Shown here: in pieces, positions 22,423 through 31,211 of the stretch | Layout: the number at the start of each line of letters is the position of its first letter | Numbering within the stretch: the first letter of the stretch is position 1 | Source of the DNA: CAZVVT01 sp964630595 | GTDB taxonomy: Bacteria; Chlamydiota; Chlamydiia; Chlamydiales; VFKH01 | Reading direction: 5' to 3' | Assembly (NCBI GenBank): GCA_964630595.1 | Contig: CAZVVT010000003.1 | Coordinates: forward strand, 62,001 to 126,000 | DNA length: 64,000 nt | Notes under the pieces: generated by a model | What the model saw: only the letters and a program-made list of their open reading frames with translations | Databases searched by the model: none | What the model was told of the DNA's origin: nothing | Made by a program: the position numbers and the translations under genes

Positions 22423-24952
22423 AGGTGCGCCAGATGAGATCGCCATTGAGCACCTGATCGGCAAGATCAAGCACTATCTGATCACGACGTCCGGACGTGT
22501 CATTGAAGAATCCTGCAAAGAGGAGATCTACCAGGTCCTCTGCCACGCCCTGCGCGAAGAGATCATGATTCATTGGACCGCCACCAACCACACCTGGGCG
22601 GCCAAAGACTGCCGCATGCTCTACTATTTCTCCATGGAGTACCTGCCCGGACGCATATTGACCAACAATTTGGCCAATATGAGTGTCTACGGCCTGGTGA
22701 AGAAGGTGATGGAGAAGCTGGGGCGTACAGTAGGCGAGATGATCGCCTGCGAAGAGGATCCCGGTCTGGGCAATGGAGGCCTGGGGCGGCTGGCCTCCTG
22801 CTTTTTGGACTCGCTAGCGACGCAGCACTACCCATCGATGGGTTATGGACTGCGCTACCAGTATGGCATTTTCGAGCAGGAGCTGAGAAATGGTGTGCAG
22901 ATGGAGCGCCCCGACTGTTGGCTTTTGTATGAAAACCCTTGGGAGTTTCGCAAAGATCGCCTGGCGTGCAATATCCGTTTTGGCGGCCGCACGACAGGGC
23001 TTTATGACACGGCAGACTATGATGAGGTAAGGGCCTTGCCCTACGATCTGCCCATTGTCGGCTTTGGCAATGGAAAGCCCTTTTCGGTGATTACACTGCG
23101 CCTTTGGTCGACCAAGGAATCACCGCGCAACTTTGAACTACAGCGCTACAACTCCGGCCAACTGGACCAGGCAGCGGAAAACACATTGCTGACCGATGTT
23201 CTTTATCCCAATGACAACAACGAGACGGGCAAACGCATTAGGTTGAAGCAGGAGTACATGTTGGTCTCGGCCTCTTTTCAGGATATCTTGCGCCACTATC
23301 TCGAATTTCACCCCGATCTGACCTTGTTTGCCGACAAGGTGCGCATCCAGATCAACGATACTCATCCTGCTTTGGTCATTGCAGAGATGATGTGGCGCTT
23401 GATGAAAGAGCATCAATACACCTTCGAGAAAGCGTGGGAGTGCGCCACAGAAGTCGTGGGCTACACGAATCATACAATTTTGCGCGAAGCGTTGGAGGAG
23501 TGGAACGAGGCACGCGTGAAGAGCTTATTGCCCTGCCACCATGCGATCATTCAGGAGATCAATCAGCGGCTTTGTAGCGAAGCGAGAGCCAAGTTTCCCG
23601 GGGACGAGGACAAAATCAGGCATATCTCCATCATCGAATCGGGCCAAATCCGCATGGCCCATTTGGCCATCAGTACAGCCCATAAAACTAACGGCGTTTC
23701 CAAGCTCCATACGGAGCTGCTAAAAACACGCGTCTTCAAAGATTTCAATGATCTCTATCCAGGCCGCATTATTTCCATCACGAATGGAGTGACGCAACGG
23801 CGCTGGCTTTTAGGGTGCAATCAGGCGCTTTCCGACATGATTACGGAGCGCATTGGACCGCATTGGGCTATGGATTTTAGCGAAATCGCCAAGCTCGAGC
23901 CCTTTGCCAGTGATGCGACAACGCAGGATCAATTTTGGATTGCTAAACATCGCAATAAGCAGCGTTTGATCGACTTTATGAAAAAAGAGCCGGTGCTGCG
24001 CGATGCACGCGGAATGCCTTTGCAGAACTTTTCTACCTTTGATGCCGATTGGTTCTTCGATGTGCAGATCAAACGCATTCATGAATACAAGCGTCAGTTG
24101 ATGAATCTGCTGCATACCATCATGGTCTACCAGGAACTGATCGAAAATCCCGCTAGTCGGTCGATCAAAAGAGCGGTCATCATCGCCGGAAAGGCAGCGG
24201 CGGGCTACGAGGCAGCCAAGCGCATCATTCAGGTGATTTATTGTGTAGCGCGCACCATCAACAAAGATCCGCGCACGAACAACAAGCTGCAGATCGCACT
24301 TATCGAGAACTACAATGTCTCTCGCGCGGAGATCATCATCCCTGCTGCCGAACTGTCGCAGCAAATTTCCCTTGCGGGCACGGAAGCTTCCGGCACAGGC
24401 AACATGAAACTGGCGATGAATGGGGCGCTGACCATCGGCACACCCGATGGCGCCAACATCGAGATGCACGAGGCGATCAAAGATGAGGCATGGCCCTTTT
24501 GTTTTGGATCAAGTGCAGAGGAGATCGCCGCTCTCAGAGACTACGAACCGTGGAAGATCCTTGAAGCCCACCCCAAAATCGCCCGCGTTCTCGACTCCTT
24601 CGTGAACCAAACCTTTGCTGAAACTCCCGAAGAGATCGAAGCCTTCGCCACCGTCCGCCGCGACCTGCTGGAAGGTTTGCCCGGCGCCCCCGCTGACCGC
24701 TACTTCGTTCTGCACGATCTGCCCGCCTATTACATTGCCCAAAAGAAGGTCGAAGAGCTCTATCAAGACCGCTCCAACTGGGCCCGCCTAGCCCTGCTCA
24801 ACATCGCCCGCATGGGCCCTTTCTCAATCGACCGCACCATCCAAGAGTATGCATCAAGTGTTTGGTCTTTAACGGCTTGCGAAACTGATGCCGTCATTTT
24901 GGACAAAGTAAAAGAGGAGTATAGCGAGCACGACAAGTGCCGTATTCTTTAA
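22292..24952 (+). CDS. glgP: Glycogen phosphorylase
   Basis: 886 residues from ATG 22292, about 60-70 more than usual. The extra N-terminus is encoded by the palindrome and shows no homology I can see; no good start lies downstream. The core is complete: YYFSMEYLPGRILTNNL, EDPGLGNGGLGRLASCFLDS, GYGLRYQYGIF, QINDTHPALVIAEMMW and the pyridoxal-phosphate region GTGNMKLAMNGALTIGTPDG. It releases glucose 1-phosphate from glycogen. With glgC at 29296 it supports glycogen storage, as in Chlamydia. The long unrelated open frame upstream of 22292 is antisense to sthA and is not part of the gene. Confidence 0.9.
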   Translation: MQEIFEGKSPSEAAGIGQRPQDSGFRRAVSPKGLADQPDTTAKLGAPDEIAIEHLIGKIKHYLITTSGRVIEESCKEEIYQVLCHALREEIMIHWTATNHTWAAKDCRMLYYFSMEYLPGRILTNNLANMSVYGLVKKVMEKLGRTVGEMIACEEDPGLGNGGLGRLASCFLDSLATQHYPSMGYGLRYQYGIFEQELRNGVQMERPDCWLLYENPWEFRKDRLACNIRFGGRTTGLYDTADYDEVRALPYDLPIVGFGNGKPFSVITLRLWSTKESPRNFELQRYNSGQLDQAAENTLLTDVLYPNDNNETGKRIRLKQEYMLVSASFQDILRHYLEFHPDLTLFADKVRIQINDTHPALVIAEMMWRLMKEHQYTFEKAWECATEVVGYTNHTILREALEEWNEARVKSLLPCHHAIIQEINQRLCSEARAKFPGDEDKIRHISIIESGQIRMAHLAISTAHKTNGVSKLHTELLKTRVFKDFNDLYPGRIISITNGVTQRRWLLGCNQALSDMITERIGPHWAMDFSEIAKLEPFASDATTQDQFWIAKHRNKQRLIDFMKKEPVLRDARGMPLQNFSTFDADWFFDVQIKRIHEYKRQLMNLLHTIMVYQELIENPASRSIKRAVIIAGKAAAGYEAAKRIIQVIYCVARTINKDPRTNNKLQIALIENYNVSRAEIIIPAAELSQQISLAGTEASGTGNMKLAMNGALTIGTPDGANIEMHEAIKDEAWPFCFGSSAEEIAALRDYEPWKILEAHPKIARVLDSFVNQTFAETPEEIEAFATVRRDLLEGLPGAPADRYFVLHDLPAYYIAQKKVEELYQDRSNWARLALLNIARMGPFSIDRTIQEYASSVWSLTACETDAVILDKVKEEYSEHDKCRIL

Positions 24953-24987
24953 GGCATCTTTAAAATGTACCATCATACTGTTCCTCT

Positions 24988-25887
24988 ATGACAGCAGCGG
25001 TACAACCTATTCCAGCTGAGTGGACGAAAGGGGGGCTTCCTCCAGCGCTTGTGGCGCAACACGTGCATAAACAAGCTGCCTATCTTCACCGTATCGGGCA
25101 ACTACCTCCATGGCGCGCAGAATATGCGACGATGGTAGGTAAAGTGGCACTTTTTCCCGAAGGGCTGTTGGCTCATGATGCGAAGCGTTGGACAGAGCGC
25201 CGTATAGTGCGTCGAGAAGCTGCCACGGGAAAATGGGTCTTTACGATCGGGACACCAGCGGGACGTGGCAGATTTACGCACATGTTCATCGAATTGAAAA
25301 ATCCCGAAGGCGATGTGTTTAACGTCGGATTCATGGAGCCAGAGGGCCATTCCAGCCGAGTCAGAAGCTTGGCAACTGATTACGGAACTGTTACCTCGCC
25401 CGACCCGTTTATTTATATTCATCCCGTTATCGAACGACACAGCTGTGACATCACAGCGGAGGGAGCGGATCGGCTTTTCCAGTTTATCGAAAGAGAGCGA
25501 GATGGCGGGCGCGGGTTTTACTGGTACCAATCGAACTGCACAACCTTCATTAAAGAGGCCGCTGCAGCAGCAGGCTTAGAAGACCTTCATGCGGAAGCTA
25601 CACCGCTTTATTTGGTATCGTCCAAACTAGATCGTGGTTGGGATAAGTTGCCCAAAATCATACGTACGGTGACCGAAGTGGTGACGAAAATCCTCCTTTA
25701 TCCTTTCTTGCTGGGCTACAACGTAGTGCGATGCATTTTCGGAGCGACAGTGGGCGTTACCGTCAACGGTCGCAAAGTAGCCATGTTTACCTCTGCACGT
25801 GAGTTCTTCTGGCAGGGCGTTACCTTTCATGCTCCGCACAAAGTGCTGCACCATGCGCGTACGCATGGCCTGCGCCTCAAGGCGTAA
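24988..25887 (+). CDS. Putative permuted papain-like hydrolase with C-terminal hydrophobic region
   Basis: 299 residues, family not named with certainty. His98 in RFTHMFIEL precedes Cys184 in YWYQSNCTTFIKEAAAAAG. This His-before-Cys order and the NCTTF sequence resemble the permuted NlpC/P60 (DUF4105/YiiX/LRAT-type) papain fold, whose members cleave amide or ester bonds. Residues about 222-245 are hydrophobic (VTKILLYPFLLGYNVVRCIFG). No signal peptide. A secreted host-targeted enzyme is possible but is inference. The stop overlaps pit convergently by 11 bp. Confidence 0.6.
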   Translation: MTAAVQPIPAEWTKGGLPPALVAQHVHKQAAYLHRIGQLPPWRAEYATMVGKVALFPEGLLAHDAKRWTERRIVRREAATGKWVFTIGTPAGRGRFTHMFIELKNPEGDVFNVGFMEPEGHSSRVRSLATDYGTVTSPDPFIYIHPVIERHSCDITAEGADRLFQFIERERDGGRGFYWYQSNCTTFIKEAAAAAGLEDLHAEATPLYLVSSKLDRGWDKLPKIIRTVTEVVTKILLYPFLLGYNVVRCIFGATVGVTVNGRKVAMFTSAREFFWQGVTFHAPHKVLHHARTHGLRLKA

Positions 25888-27118
25888 AGACCCAAGCGAA
25901 CAGGCTGTAGAAGAGAATCGAGAGGCCGGCGCCAATGGGCACGGTGATTACCCATGACAGGATGATATCGCGGACCATGGCGAGGTTGAGAGAACCGAAG
26001 CCGCGCGCAAGGCCGACACCGAAGACAGATCCGACAAGAGTGTGTGTGGTCGAAATGGGAAAGCCCAGTTTCGAGGCAAGCAGGATGGTGGTGGCAGCGC
26101 CAAATTCTGCCGCGAAGCCGCGAGAAGGGGTGAGTTCTGTGATTTTCTTGCCGATCGTTTCGATAACGCGCCAGCCGTAGGTGGCCAGACCAATGACAAT
26201 GCCGATACCGCCGAGGGCGAGGATCCACGCGGGCGTGGGGCTGGCAAGAGAGGCGATGCCGGTTTGTGTGATGGTGATGACGGCAGAGAGAGGGCCGATG
26301 GCGTTGGCCACATCGTTGGCGCCGTGAGCGAAGGCCATGCAGCAGGCAGTGATGATCTGCAGCGCAACAAAGATGCGCTCCACAGAGGCATATTCTTTGC
26401 CTTGAGCTACGGGTTTTTTGCGGCGCAAGAGGAGGTGAGCGATGAAGGCGGTGAGCAGAGAGATGCCTAAAGAGAGGCCCACCGTTTCGTGGAGAGCAAA
26501 GGACTGAATTTCGCCGAGGCCTTTGAAGAGAGTCACCAAGCTCAAGATCAGAAAGACAGCAAAGACTAAGAAGGGGGTGACCTTTTTCGCGGCCTCCATG
26601 GGTTTTGCAGCGAAGAAGATTTTACGCTTGAGGAATTGGAAGAGCGCGAAGGAGAGAATGCCGCCGGCGAGGGGAGAGATGACCCAAGAGAGGATGATGG
26701 AGAGCATCTTGTCCCAGTGGATCGCATCAAAGCCGCCCACCGCCCAGCCGAAACCGACGATCGCCCCTACGATGGAGTGAGTGGTAGAAACGGGCCAGCC
26801 GCAGTAAGAGGCAATGTGAAGCCATACTCCTGCGGAGAGAAGAGAGGCGAGCATACCGAGGATGAGTGTTTGCGGAGAGTTCGTGAAGAAGGAGGTGTCG
26901 ATGATGCCGTTCTCGATCGTCTCGGTGACGTGGCCACCGACGAAGAAGGCTCCGCAAAATTCGAGCACCGCTGCAATGACAAGTGCCTGGCGCATCTTGA
27001 GCGCACCAGAGCCGACGGAGGTTCCCATCGCATTGGAGACATCGTTGGCTCCGATGTTCCACGCCAGGTAGAAACCGAGAACCAAGCTGATGCCCAGAAA
27101 GAGCATGTCGTTTGGCAC
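25877..27118 (-). CDS. pit: PiT-family inorganic phosphate permease
   Basis: 413 residues with about ten membrane segments. The duplicated PiT signature is present as NIGANDVSNAMGTSVGSGAL near the N-terminus and AHGANDVANAIGPLSAV in the second half; repeated STTH motifs (PVSTTHSIVGAIVGFG; PISTTHTLVGSVFGVG) are typical. It imports phosphate, probably with Na+ or H+. It directly follows the DUF47 gene (stop and start share a base), the usual Pit regulator pair, and forms a minus-strand operon with parB. Confidence 0.93.
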   Translation of the reverse strand: MPNDMLFLGISLVLGFYLAWNIGANDVSNAMGTSVGSGALKMRQALVIAAVLEFCGAFFVGGHVTETIENGIIDTSFFTNSPQTLILGMLASLLSAGVWLHIASYCGWPVSTTHSIVGAIVGFGWAVGGFDAIHWDKMLSIILSWVISPLAGGILSFALFQFLKRKIFFAAKPMEAAKKVTPFLVFAVFLILSLVTLFKGLGEIQSFALHETVGLSLGISLLTAFIAHLLLRRKKPVAQGKEYASVERIFVALQIITACCMAFAHGANDVANAIGPLSAVITITQTGIASLASPTPAWILALGGIGIVIGLATYGWRVIETIGKKITELTPSRGFAAEFGAATTILLASKLGFPISTTHTLVGSVFGVGLARGFGSLNLAMVRDIILSWVITVPIGAGLSILFYSLFAWVFTP

Positions 27119-27783
27119 TATTTAACCTCTAAGAGCATGCGGATACGGTTGGCTAACTTTTCCGACAAGTTGGACAAAGCCCCCACCTCTTGGCAGATCT
27201 TCATCCAGAGAGTGAAGACAGGCGTGGGGAGATCGTCATTGTTGAAGAGCGCTTTTAAGAGCGGCTCTTGCAGTACGTCTGCTTCATGTTCCATGAGCGC
27301 CACGGCTTCCGTCATCTGGCGAACCTTCTCCGCTTCGGAGCCGCCGAAGGAGGTCTCTAGCAACTCGTCGAGCTCCTGCATGATGCGCGAAACGCCGCTC
27401 ACGCAGGCGAGGTTCTTCTTAAGAAAAGGCTCGAAATTTTTCTGAAAAGCAGCATCGGGTTGCAGTTTGCGCAGGGTAAGAAGAACGCCAATGTCTTCGG
27501 CCTTATCAGCGATGCTATCTTGAATCGAGAGAATTTCCAGCAGGTCGGCGCGGTCAATGAGGAGAAAAAGCCCCTTCGTCAGATGGTTGCGGATGTAGTT
27601 CTTCGTCAAATCCGCTTCATGCTCTAAGCGGGAGATCTCTTCGGCAATGCGGCAGATCTCGTCGTGGTTGCCCATTGCTTTGAAGAGCTCCTCTACTTTG
27701 GCCACGCATGCCGTCACCTTCTCCATGTGCAATTGGAGAGGGGAGAAGGGAGATTTTCCAAAGAGCTTAAGAAGAGTTAACAT
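27118..27783 (-). CDS. DUF47/PhoU-like phosphate transport regulator
   Basis: 221 residues, all helical. Features LFGKSPFSPLQLHMEKVTAC, ISRLEHEADLTKNYIRNHL, DLLEILSIQDSIADKAEDIG and a second EHEADVLQEPLLKALF: the two PhoU-like halves of DUF47 proteins, which accompany Pit transporters. It overlaps the end of parB by 7 bp and abuts pit, so the three genes are likely co-translated. In Chlamydia dppD/dppF lie between this gene and parB; they are absent here. Confidence 0.88.
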   Translation of the reverse strand: MLTLLKLFGKSPFSPLQLHMEKVTACVAKVEELFKAMGNHDEICRIAEEISRLEHEADLTKNYIRNHLTKGLFLLIDRADLLEILSIQDSIADKAEDIGVLLTLRKLQPDAAFQKNFEPFLKKNLACVSGVSRIMQELDELLETSFGGSEAEKVRQMTEAVALMEHEADVLQEPLLKALFNNDDLPTPVFTLWMKICQEVGALSNLSEKLANRIRMLLEVK

Positions 27784-28523
27784 AATTCGATCCCAAATTC
27801 CGCTAAGATTCTGTCTAGGTCATCCAGGTTGAAATAGTCAATGGTGATGCGGCCTTTGGGTTGCCCCTCAATCGCTACTCGTGTGCCCAGCTTGTCCGCT
27901 AGCTCACGCGCTGCTTTTTCAAGAGTGGGGGCGGGCTTCTTAGAGACCTTTTCGAGTTGGCGCACAGAGACTTTGCCCTTGGCGATGGAATAAGCGAGCT
28001 TGATCTGCTGCTTCGGGTCTTCGAGCATGAGCAGCGCTTTGGCGTGGCCCATGGTGATCATGCCCTTTTCAATCAACACCTGGACCTCTTCGGGAAGTTG
28101 CAGCAGGCGCAGGTAGTTGGCCAGCGAAGAGCGGTTCATGCCCAGCTGCTTGGCGATGGTGTCTTGTGATAGGGCCTGATTGCTGAGCAGCCGCTGCAGA
28201 GCGCGTGCGGTCTCTAAAGGGTTGAGGTCGGAGCGTTGCAAGTTTTCGGCCAGCGCCTCTTGGGCGTTCAGCCCGCGGTTTTTGACCACAACGGGGACCT
28301 TTGCCATCCCCGCCATCTTGGCTGCACGCAGTCGCCGCTCTCCCGCCACCAGGCGGAAGTGGCCCTGGTGCTCGCGCACAACAAGAGGCTGAATGAAGCC
28401 GAGGGTTTGGATTGAGTCGGCCAGCCCCTTCAACTCTTCCTCGTCAAAATGCTTGCGCGGCTGGTCGGGGTTGGTTTCGATTACGGTGGGATCGAGAAAG
28501 AGGAGGCGTTCCATTGCAAGCAT
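27777..28523 (-). CDS. parB: Chromosome partitioning protein ParB
   Basis: 248 residues when started at the Met before LAMERLLFLDP (28523), the position that fits ParB proteins best. The frame stays open to 28748, but that extension overlaps a divergent small gene. ParB/Srx nuclease-like domain with NPDQPRKHFDEEELKGLADSI and the CTP-site motif GERRLRAAKMAG; HTH DTIAKQLGMNRSSLANYLRL; C-terminal dimerisation region ending in RILAEFGIELC. It would load at parS sites; parA is not in the window. First gene of the parB-DUF47-pit operon. Confidence 0.88.
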   Translation of the reverse strand: MLAMERLLFLDPTVIETNPDQPRKHFDEEELKGLADSIQTLGFIQPLVVREHQGHFRLVAGERRLRAAKMAGMAKVPVVVKNRGLNAQEALAENLQRSDLNPLETARALQRLLSNQALSQDTIAKQLGMNRSSLANYLRLLQLPEEVQVLIEKGMITMGHAKALLMLEDPKQQIKLAYSIAKGKVSVRQLEKVSKKPAPTLEKAARELADKLGTRVAIEGQPKGRITIDYFNLDDLDRILAEFGIELC

Positions 28524-28559
28524 TGTACTCAAATCAGCGAAGAAGCCAAAATCTTTCGC

Positions 28560-28811
28560 ATGGATCTGCTCATTCGCCATCGTACCAAAATAGCCATCGG
28601 GGCCGTAGGGCTCGCTGCTGGAATCGCCGGACTGGTCGCCTACTGCGGCCGGCAAGGGGAGGAAAAGCCCCTCATTGTTCCCTATTTCACCGAATTTGCT
28701 GCCGCCAAGGACCTCGATGCCCTTGAAAAACTGGCCGATGACCCCCAAACACCCCCCAATCTTAAAGATCTCGTTAAAGTAAAAATCGCTCGCCTTAAAA
28801 CCAAATCTTAA
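28560..28811 (+). CDS. Small single-span membrane protein, unknown
   Basis: 83 residues from ATG 28560. A basic N-terminus (MDLLIRHRTK), one membrane segment (IAIGAVGLAAGIAGLVAYCG) and a charged helical tail (DLDALEKLADDPQTPPNLKD). The composition is that of a real protein, and it is divergent from parB with 36 bp between the preferred starts. Longer in-frame starts reach 28449 but run antisense into parB. No homologue recognised. Confidence 0.5.
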   Translation: MDLLIRHRTKIAIGAVGLAAGIAGLVAYCGRQGEEKPLIVPYFTEFAAAKDLDALEKLADDPQTPPNLKDLVKVKIARLKTKS

Positions 28812-29071
28812 GAGATCCTGAAACTAGGAGTCCTATAAGGCGTTGGATGTGGACCATTTAAGGGGGTGAAACCGATTGCGGGGTCAAACCATCCTTTAAA
28901 ACACGACCTCATAGGCTAGTTCCTATTGTTTTTGTTAGAAACGAAGCTTTACTCAATTGGATTGTCTAGGAGGGTGTTTCCCTTCGTGTTGAGTGAAGAT
29001 TTAAGGCAAACAATCCCCCGCTTCTTTCGGGAAGAGGGCAACCACCTCACACATTGTGGGAGGAGACAACC
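28812..29071. other. Unexplained 260-bp non-coding region, possible structured leader
   Basis: No convincing reading frame is seen on either strand. It contains a GC-rich hairpin (CCCCCGCTTC, TTTCGG loop, GAAGAGGG, near 29007-29040) and a second stem near 29047-29065 that would pair CCTCACA with the TGTGGGAGG of the following ribosome site. It does not resemble tmRNA, 6S, SRP or RNase P RNA consensus elements I can recall. It may be the 5' leader of the small gene at 29072. Confidence 0.4.
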
Positions 29072-29221
29072 TTGAGTCCATCTCTTGCGCTTGTTTCGGA
29101 GCTAGAGGAAGAGACTGAAGAGATTGTAGTATCTTTTCAACAGCTTCGAGCAGAGGCGATGCGAGTCGCCCCATCACAAAATGAGACCCTCATCAGAGGG
29201 GATCTGAAAGTGGCCTTCTAA
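29072..29221 (+). CDS. 49-residue acidic small protein
   Basis: A TTG-initiated frame with a very strong GGGAGGAG ribosome site 6 bases upstream, ending at TAA 29221 and followed at once by a perfect terminator. The product opens SPSLALVSELEEETEEIVV and continues with a helical stretch FQQLRAEAMRVAP, with no membrane segment. The isolated arrangement (leader, strong site, small CDS, terminator) argues that it is a real, highly expressed small gene. Function unknown. Confidence 0.6.
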   Translation: MSPSLALVSELEEETEEIVVSFQQLRAEAMRVAPSQNETLIRGDLKVAF

Positions 29222-29231
29222 AAGGTCTTTT

Positions 29232-29265
29232 AGGAGCGGGTCGTGAGATCCGCTCCTTTTTTTTT
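29232..29265 (+). terminator. Rho-independent terminator after the small CDS
   Basis: AGGAGCGG pairs with CCGCTCCT around a 10-base loop and is followed by eight or more T. Textbook intrinsic terminator 10 bp after the 49-residue gene. Confidence 0.95.
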
Positions 29266-29295
29266 AATGAGTGAAGGTGTAATTTTCTTCGCTCG

Positions 29296-30546
29296 ATGGT
29301 TGAGAGTGGAAAAGTTGCTACTATTGTATTGGGAGGAGGGGCTGGAACTAGGCTTTTCCCTCTCACGAAGTTTCGTTGTAAGCCCGCCGTCCCCTTTGGC
29401 CAGTGCCGGTTGATCGACATACCGCTCTCCAACGCTCTTCATGCGGGGCTGCGATCGATCTTTGTCGTAACGCAGTTTCTCTCTCGCTCCCTCCACCACC
29501 ACCTCCTCAAGACCTACCGTCTCGACCCCTTTTCAGGCGGGTTTGTCCAGCTGCTGACCCCTGAGCAGAAACATACTACTGATGAGAGCTGGTACCAGGG
29601 CACGGCCGATGCCGTTCGGCAAAACTGCCACCATTTGGCTGAATCCACCGCCGACTACTTCCTCATCCTCTCCGGCGACCAGCTCTACCACATGGACTTC
29701 GTCGATCTGGTGGGCTTTGCCGTGAAAAAGAATGCCGACTGCGTCATCGCCTGCTTGCCAACGAGCCTGGAAGACGCCTCACGTATGGGGATTGTGCGTA
29801 GCGACGTGCACGACCGCATCATGGAGTTTGTGGAGAAGCCGAAAGTAGACAGAGAGCGGCTGATGCAGCCAGGTCTGCCCGAAGATCGCCCGCTGCTGGG
29901 TTCGATGGGCATCTACCTCTTCAAGAGGCGCGTACTCTTCGATCTGCTCAACGCCGACCCGCGTGGGGACTTTGGCTGCCATCTGATCCCCACACAAGTA
30001 GCCAAAGGGGGCACTTTTGCCTACCGCTTCGATGGGTATTGGGAGGATATCGGCACCATCGAGTCTTTCCACCGCGCCAACATGGCTTTAACCCACTCGC
30101 GTGCGGCTTTTGACTGCTACAACGAGATGAAGCAGATCTTTTCCGCACACCAGAGTCTGCCCGCCGCCAAGATCCTCGGCGGCAAGGTGAGCGAATCGAT
30201 CTTCTGTCCGGGCACGCACATTGATGCGGAGGAGATCGCTAGCTCAGTGCTCGGTCCGCGTACCGTGGTCGGCAAGGGCACCGCCCTGCGCCGCACAGTG
30301 GTCTTCGGCAGCGACTTCTACAAAGCAGCACCTCACCAAGCCGCCACCTTTCCCGAACGCCCCTCCATTGGAGAGAATGTCACTATCGAAGGAGCCATCA
30401 TCGACAAGAATGCCTTGATCGGCAATGGTGTTAAGCTGGTGAACAGCAAAGGGATACAGAACTACGACGGGGACGGCATTGTCATTCGCGACGGCATCAT
30501 TGTCGTCACGCGCGGGGCGGTCATTCCGGAGGGTTTTGAACTATGA
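29296..30546 (+). CDS. glgC: Glucose-1-phosphate adenylyltransferase
   Basis: 416 residues; makes ADP-glucose for glycogen synthesis. The catalytic N-terminal domain has VLGGGAGTRLFPLTKFRCKPAVPFG, LIDIPLSNALHAG, WYQGTADAVRQN, LSGDQLYHMD and the sugar site VEKPK. The C-terminal left-handed beta-helix ends in GIIVVTRGAVIPEGFEL. It overlaps the phosphoesterase gene by 4 bp (ATGA). The same glgC-phosphoesterase order occurs in Chlamydia, and glgP lies 5 kb away. Confidence 0.96.
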   Translation: MVESGKVATIVLGGGAGTRLFPLTKFRCKPAVPFGQCRLIDIPLSNALHAGLRSIFVVTQFLSRSLHHHLLKTYRLDPFSGGFVQLLTPEQKHTTDESWYQGTADAVRQNCHHLAESTADYFLILSGDQLYHMDFVDLVGFAVKKNADCVIACLPTSLEDASRMGIVRSDVHDRIMEFVEKPKVDRERLMQPGLPEDRPLLGSMGIYLFKRRVLFDLLNADPRGDFGCHLIPTQVAKGGTFAYRFDGYWEDIGTIESFHRANMALTHSRAAFDCYNEMKQIFSAHQSLPAAKILGGKVSESIFCPGTHIDAEEIASSVLGPRTVVGKGTALRRTVVFGSDFYKAAPHQAATFPERPSIGENVTIEGAIIDKNALIGNGVKLVNSKGIQNYDGDGIVIRDGIIVVTRGAVIPEGFEL

Positions 30547-31211
30547 AGATCTGGGCGATTGCTGACCTGCATCTCTCCTTCGGGGTAGAGAACAAGGCGA
30601 TGGACATCTTCGGCGAGCAGTGGAAAGACCACCCTAAGCAAATCCGAGAGCATTGGGAGGCGCTGATTCGGCCGGAGGATCTCGTCTTAATTGCGGGAGA
30701 CATTTCCTGGGCGATGACGCTGGATGAGGTACGCGCCGATTTGGAGTGGATCGACGCGCTGCCGGGCACCAAAGTGATGATCAAGGGCAACCATGACTAC
30801 TGGTGGTCCTCGATGGCCAAGGTGAATGCTGTACTGCCCCCTTCGATCAAAGCGATTCACAATAATGCACTGCTGATCAATGACGTTGCCATCGGCGGCA
30901 CACGGCTGTGGGACTGTGACACGCCGGAGAACGAGAAAATCTACGTGCGCGAGCTGGGACGACTGGAGATGAGCTTAAAGGCAATGCAGCCAGCAAAGCG
31001 CCGTATTGCGATGACGCACTATCCGCCCATTGGTTTTGATTTGGCGCCAAGTCGCCCCTCTGCAATTTTTGAGCGATTTGGTATCGACACGGTGGTCTTC
31101 GGTCATTTACACTCGCTACCGCAAGATAAACCCCTGTTTGGTGTTGCGCGTGGTGTGCACTATCACCTCACTGCCGCAGACTTCATCTACTTTAAGCCCA
31201 TTGCACTATGA
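30543..31211 (+). CDS. Calcineurin-like metallophosphoesterase
   Basis: 222 residues. Metal-binding motifs run in order: IADLHLS (D-x-H), LIAGDISW (GD), MIKGNHDYWW (GNHD), MTHYPPIGF (H) and VVFGHLHSL (GHLH). A complete binuclear phosphoesterase site, substrate unknown. It overlaps glgC and gmhA by 4 bp on each side, so it is translated as the middle gene of a three-gene unit. Confidence 0.88.
   Translation: MKIWAIADLHLSFGVENKAMDIFGEQWKDHPKQIREHWEALIRPEDLVLIAGDISWAMTLDEVRADLEWIDALPGTKVMIKGNHDYWWSSMAKVNAVLPPSIKAIHNNALLINDVAIGGTRLWDCDTPENEKIYVRELGRLEMSLKAMQPAKRRIAMTHYPPIGFDLAPSRPSAIFERFGIDTVVFGHLHSLPQDKPLFGVARGVHYHLTAADFIYFKPIAL

Noticed and set aside
26636..27445. 269-codon plus-strand frame over pit and the DUF47 gene
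   Set aside because: Antisense to two strongly conserved genes; charged random-like sequence that switches character at the gene boundary.
28812..29071. tmRNA, 6S RNA or RNase P RNA
   Set aside because: A GGGGGTGAAACC start hinted at tmRNA, but the tag reading frame, the 3' tRNA-like end and the other conserved blocks are not present.
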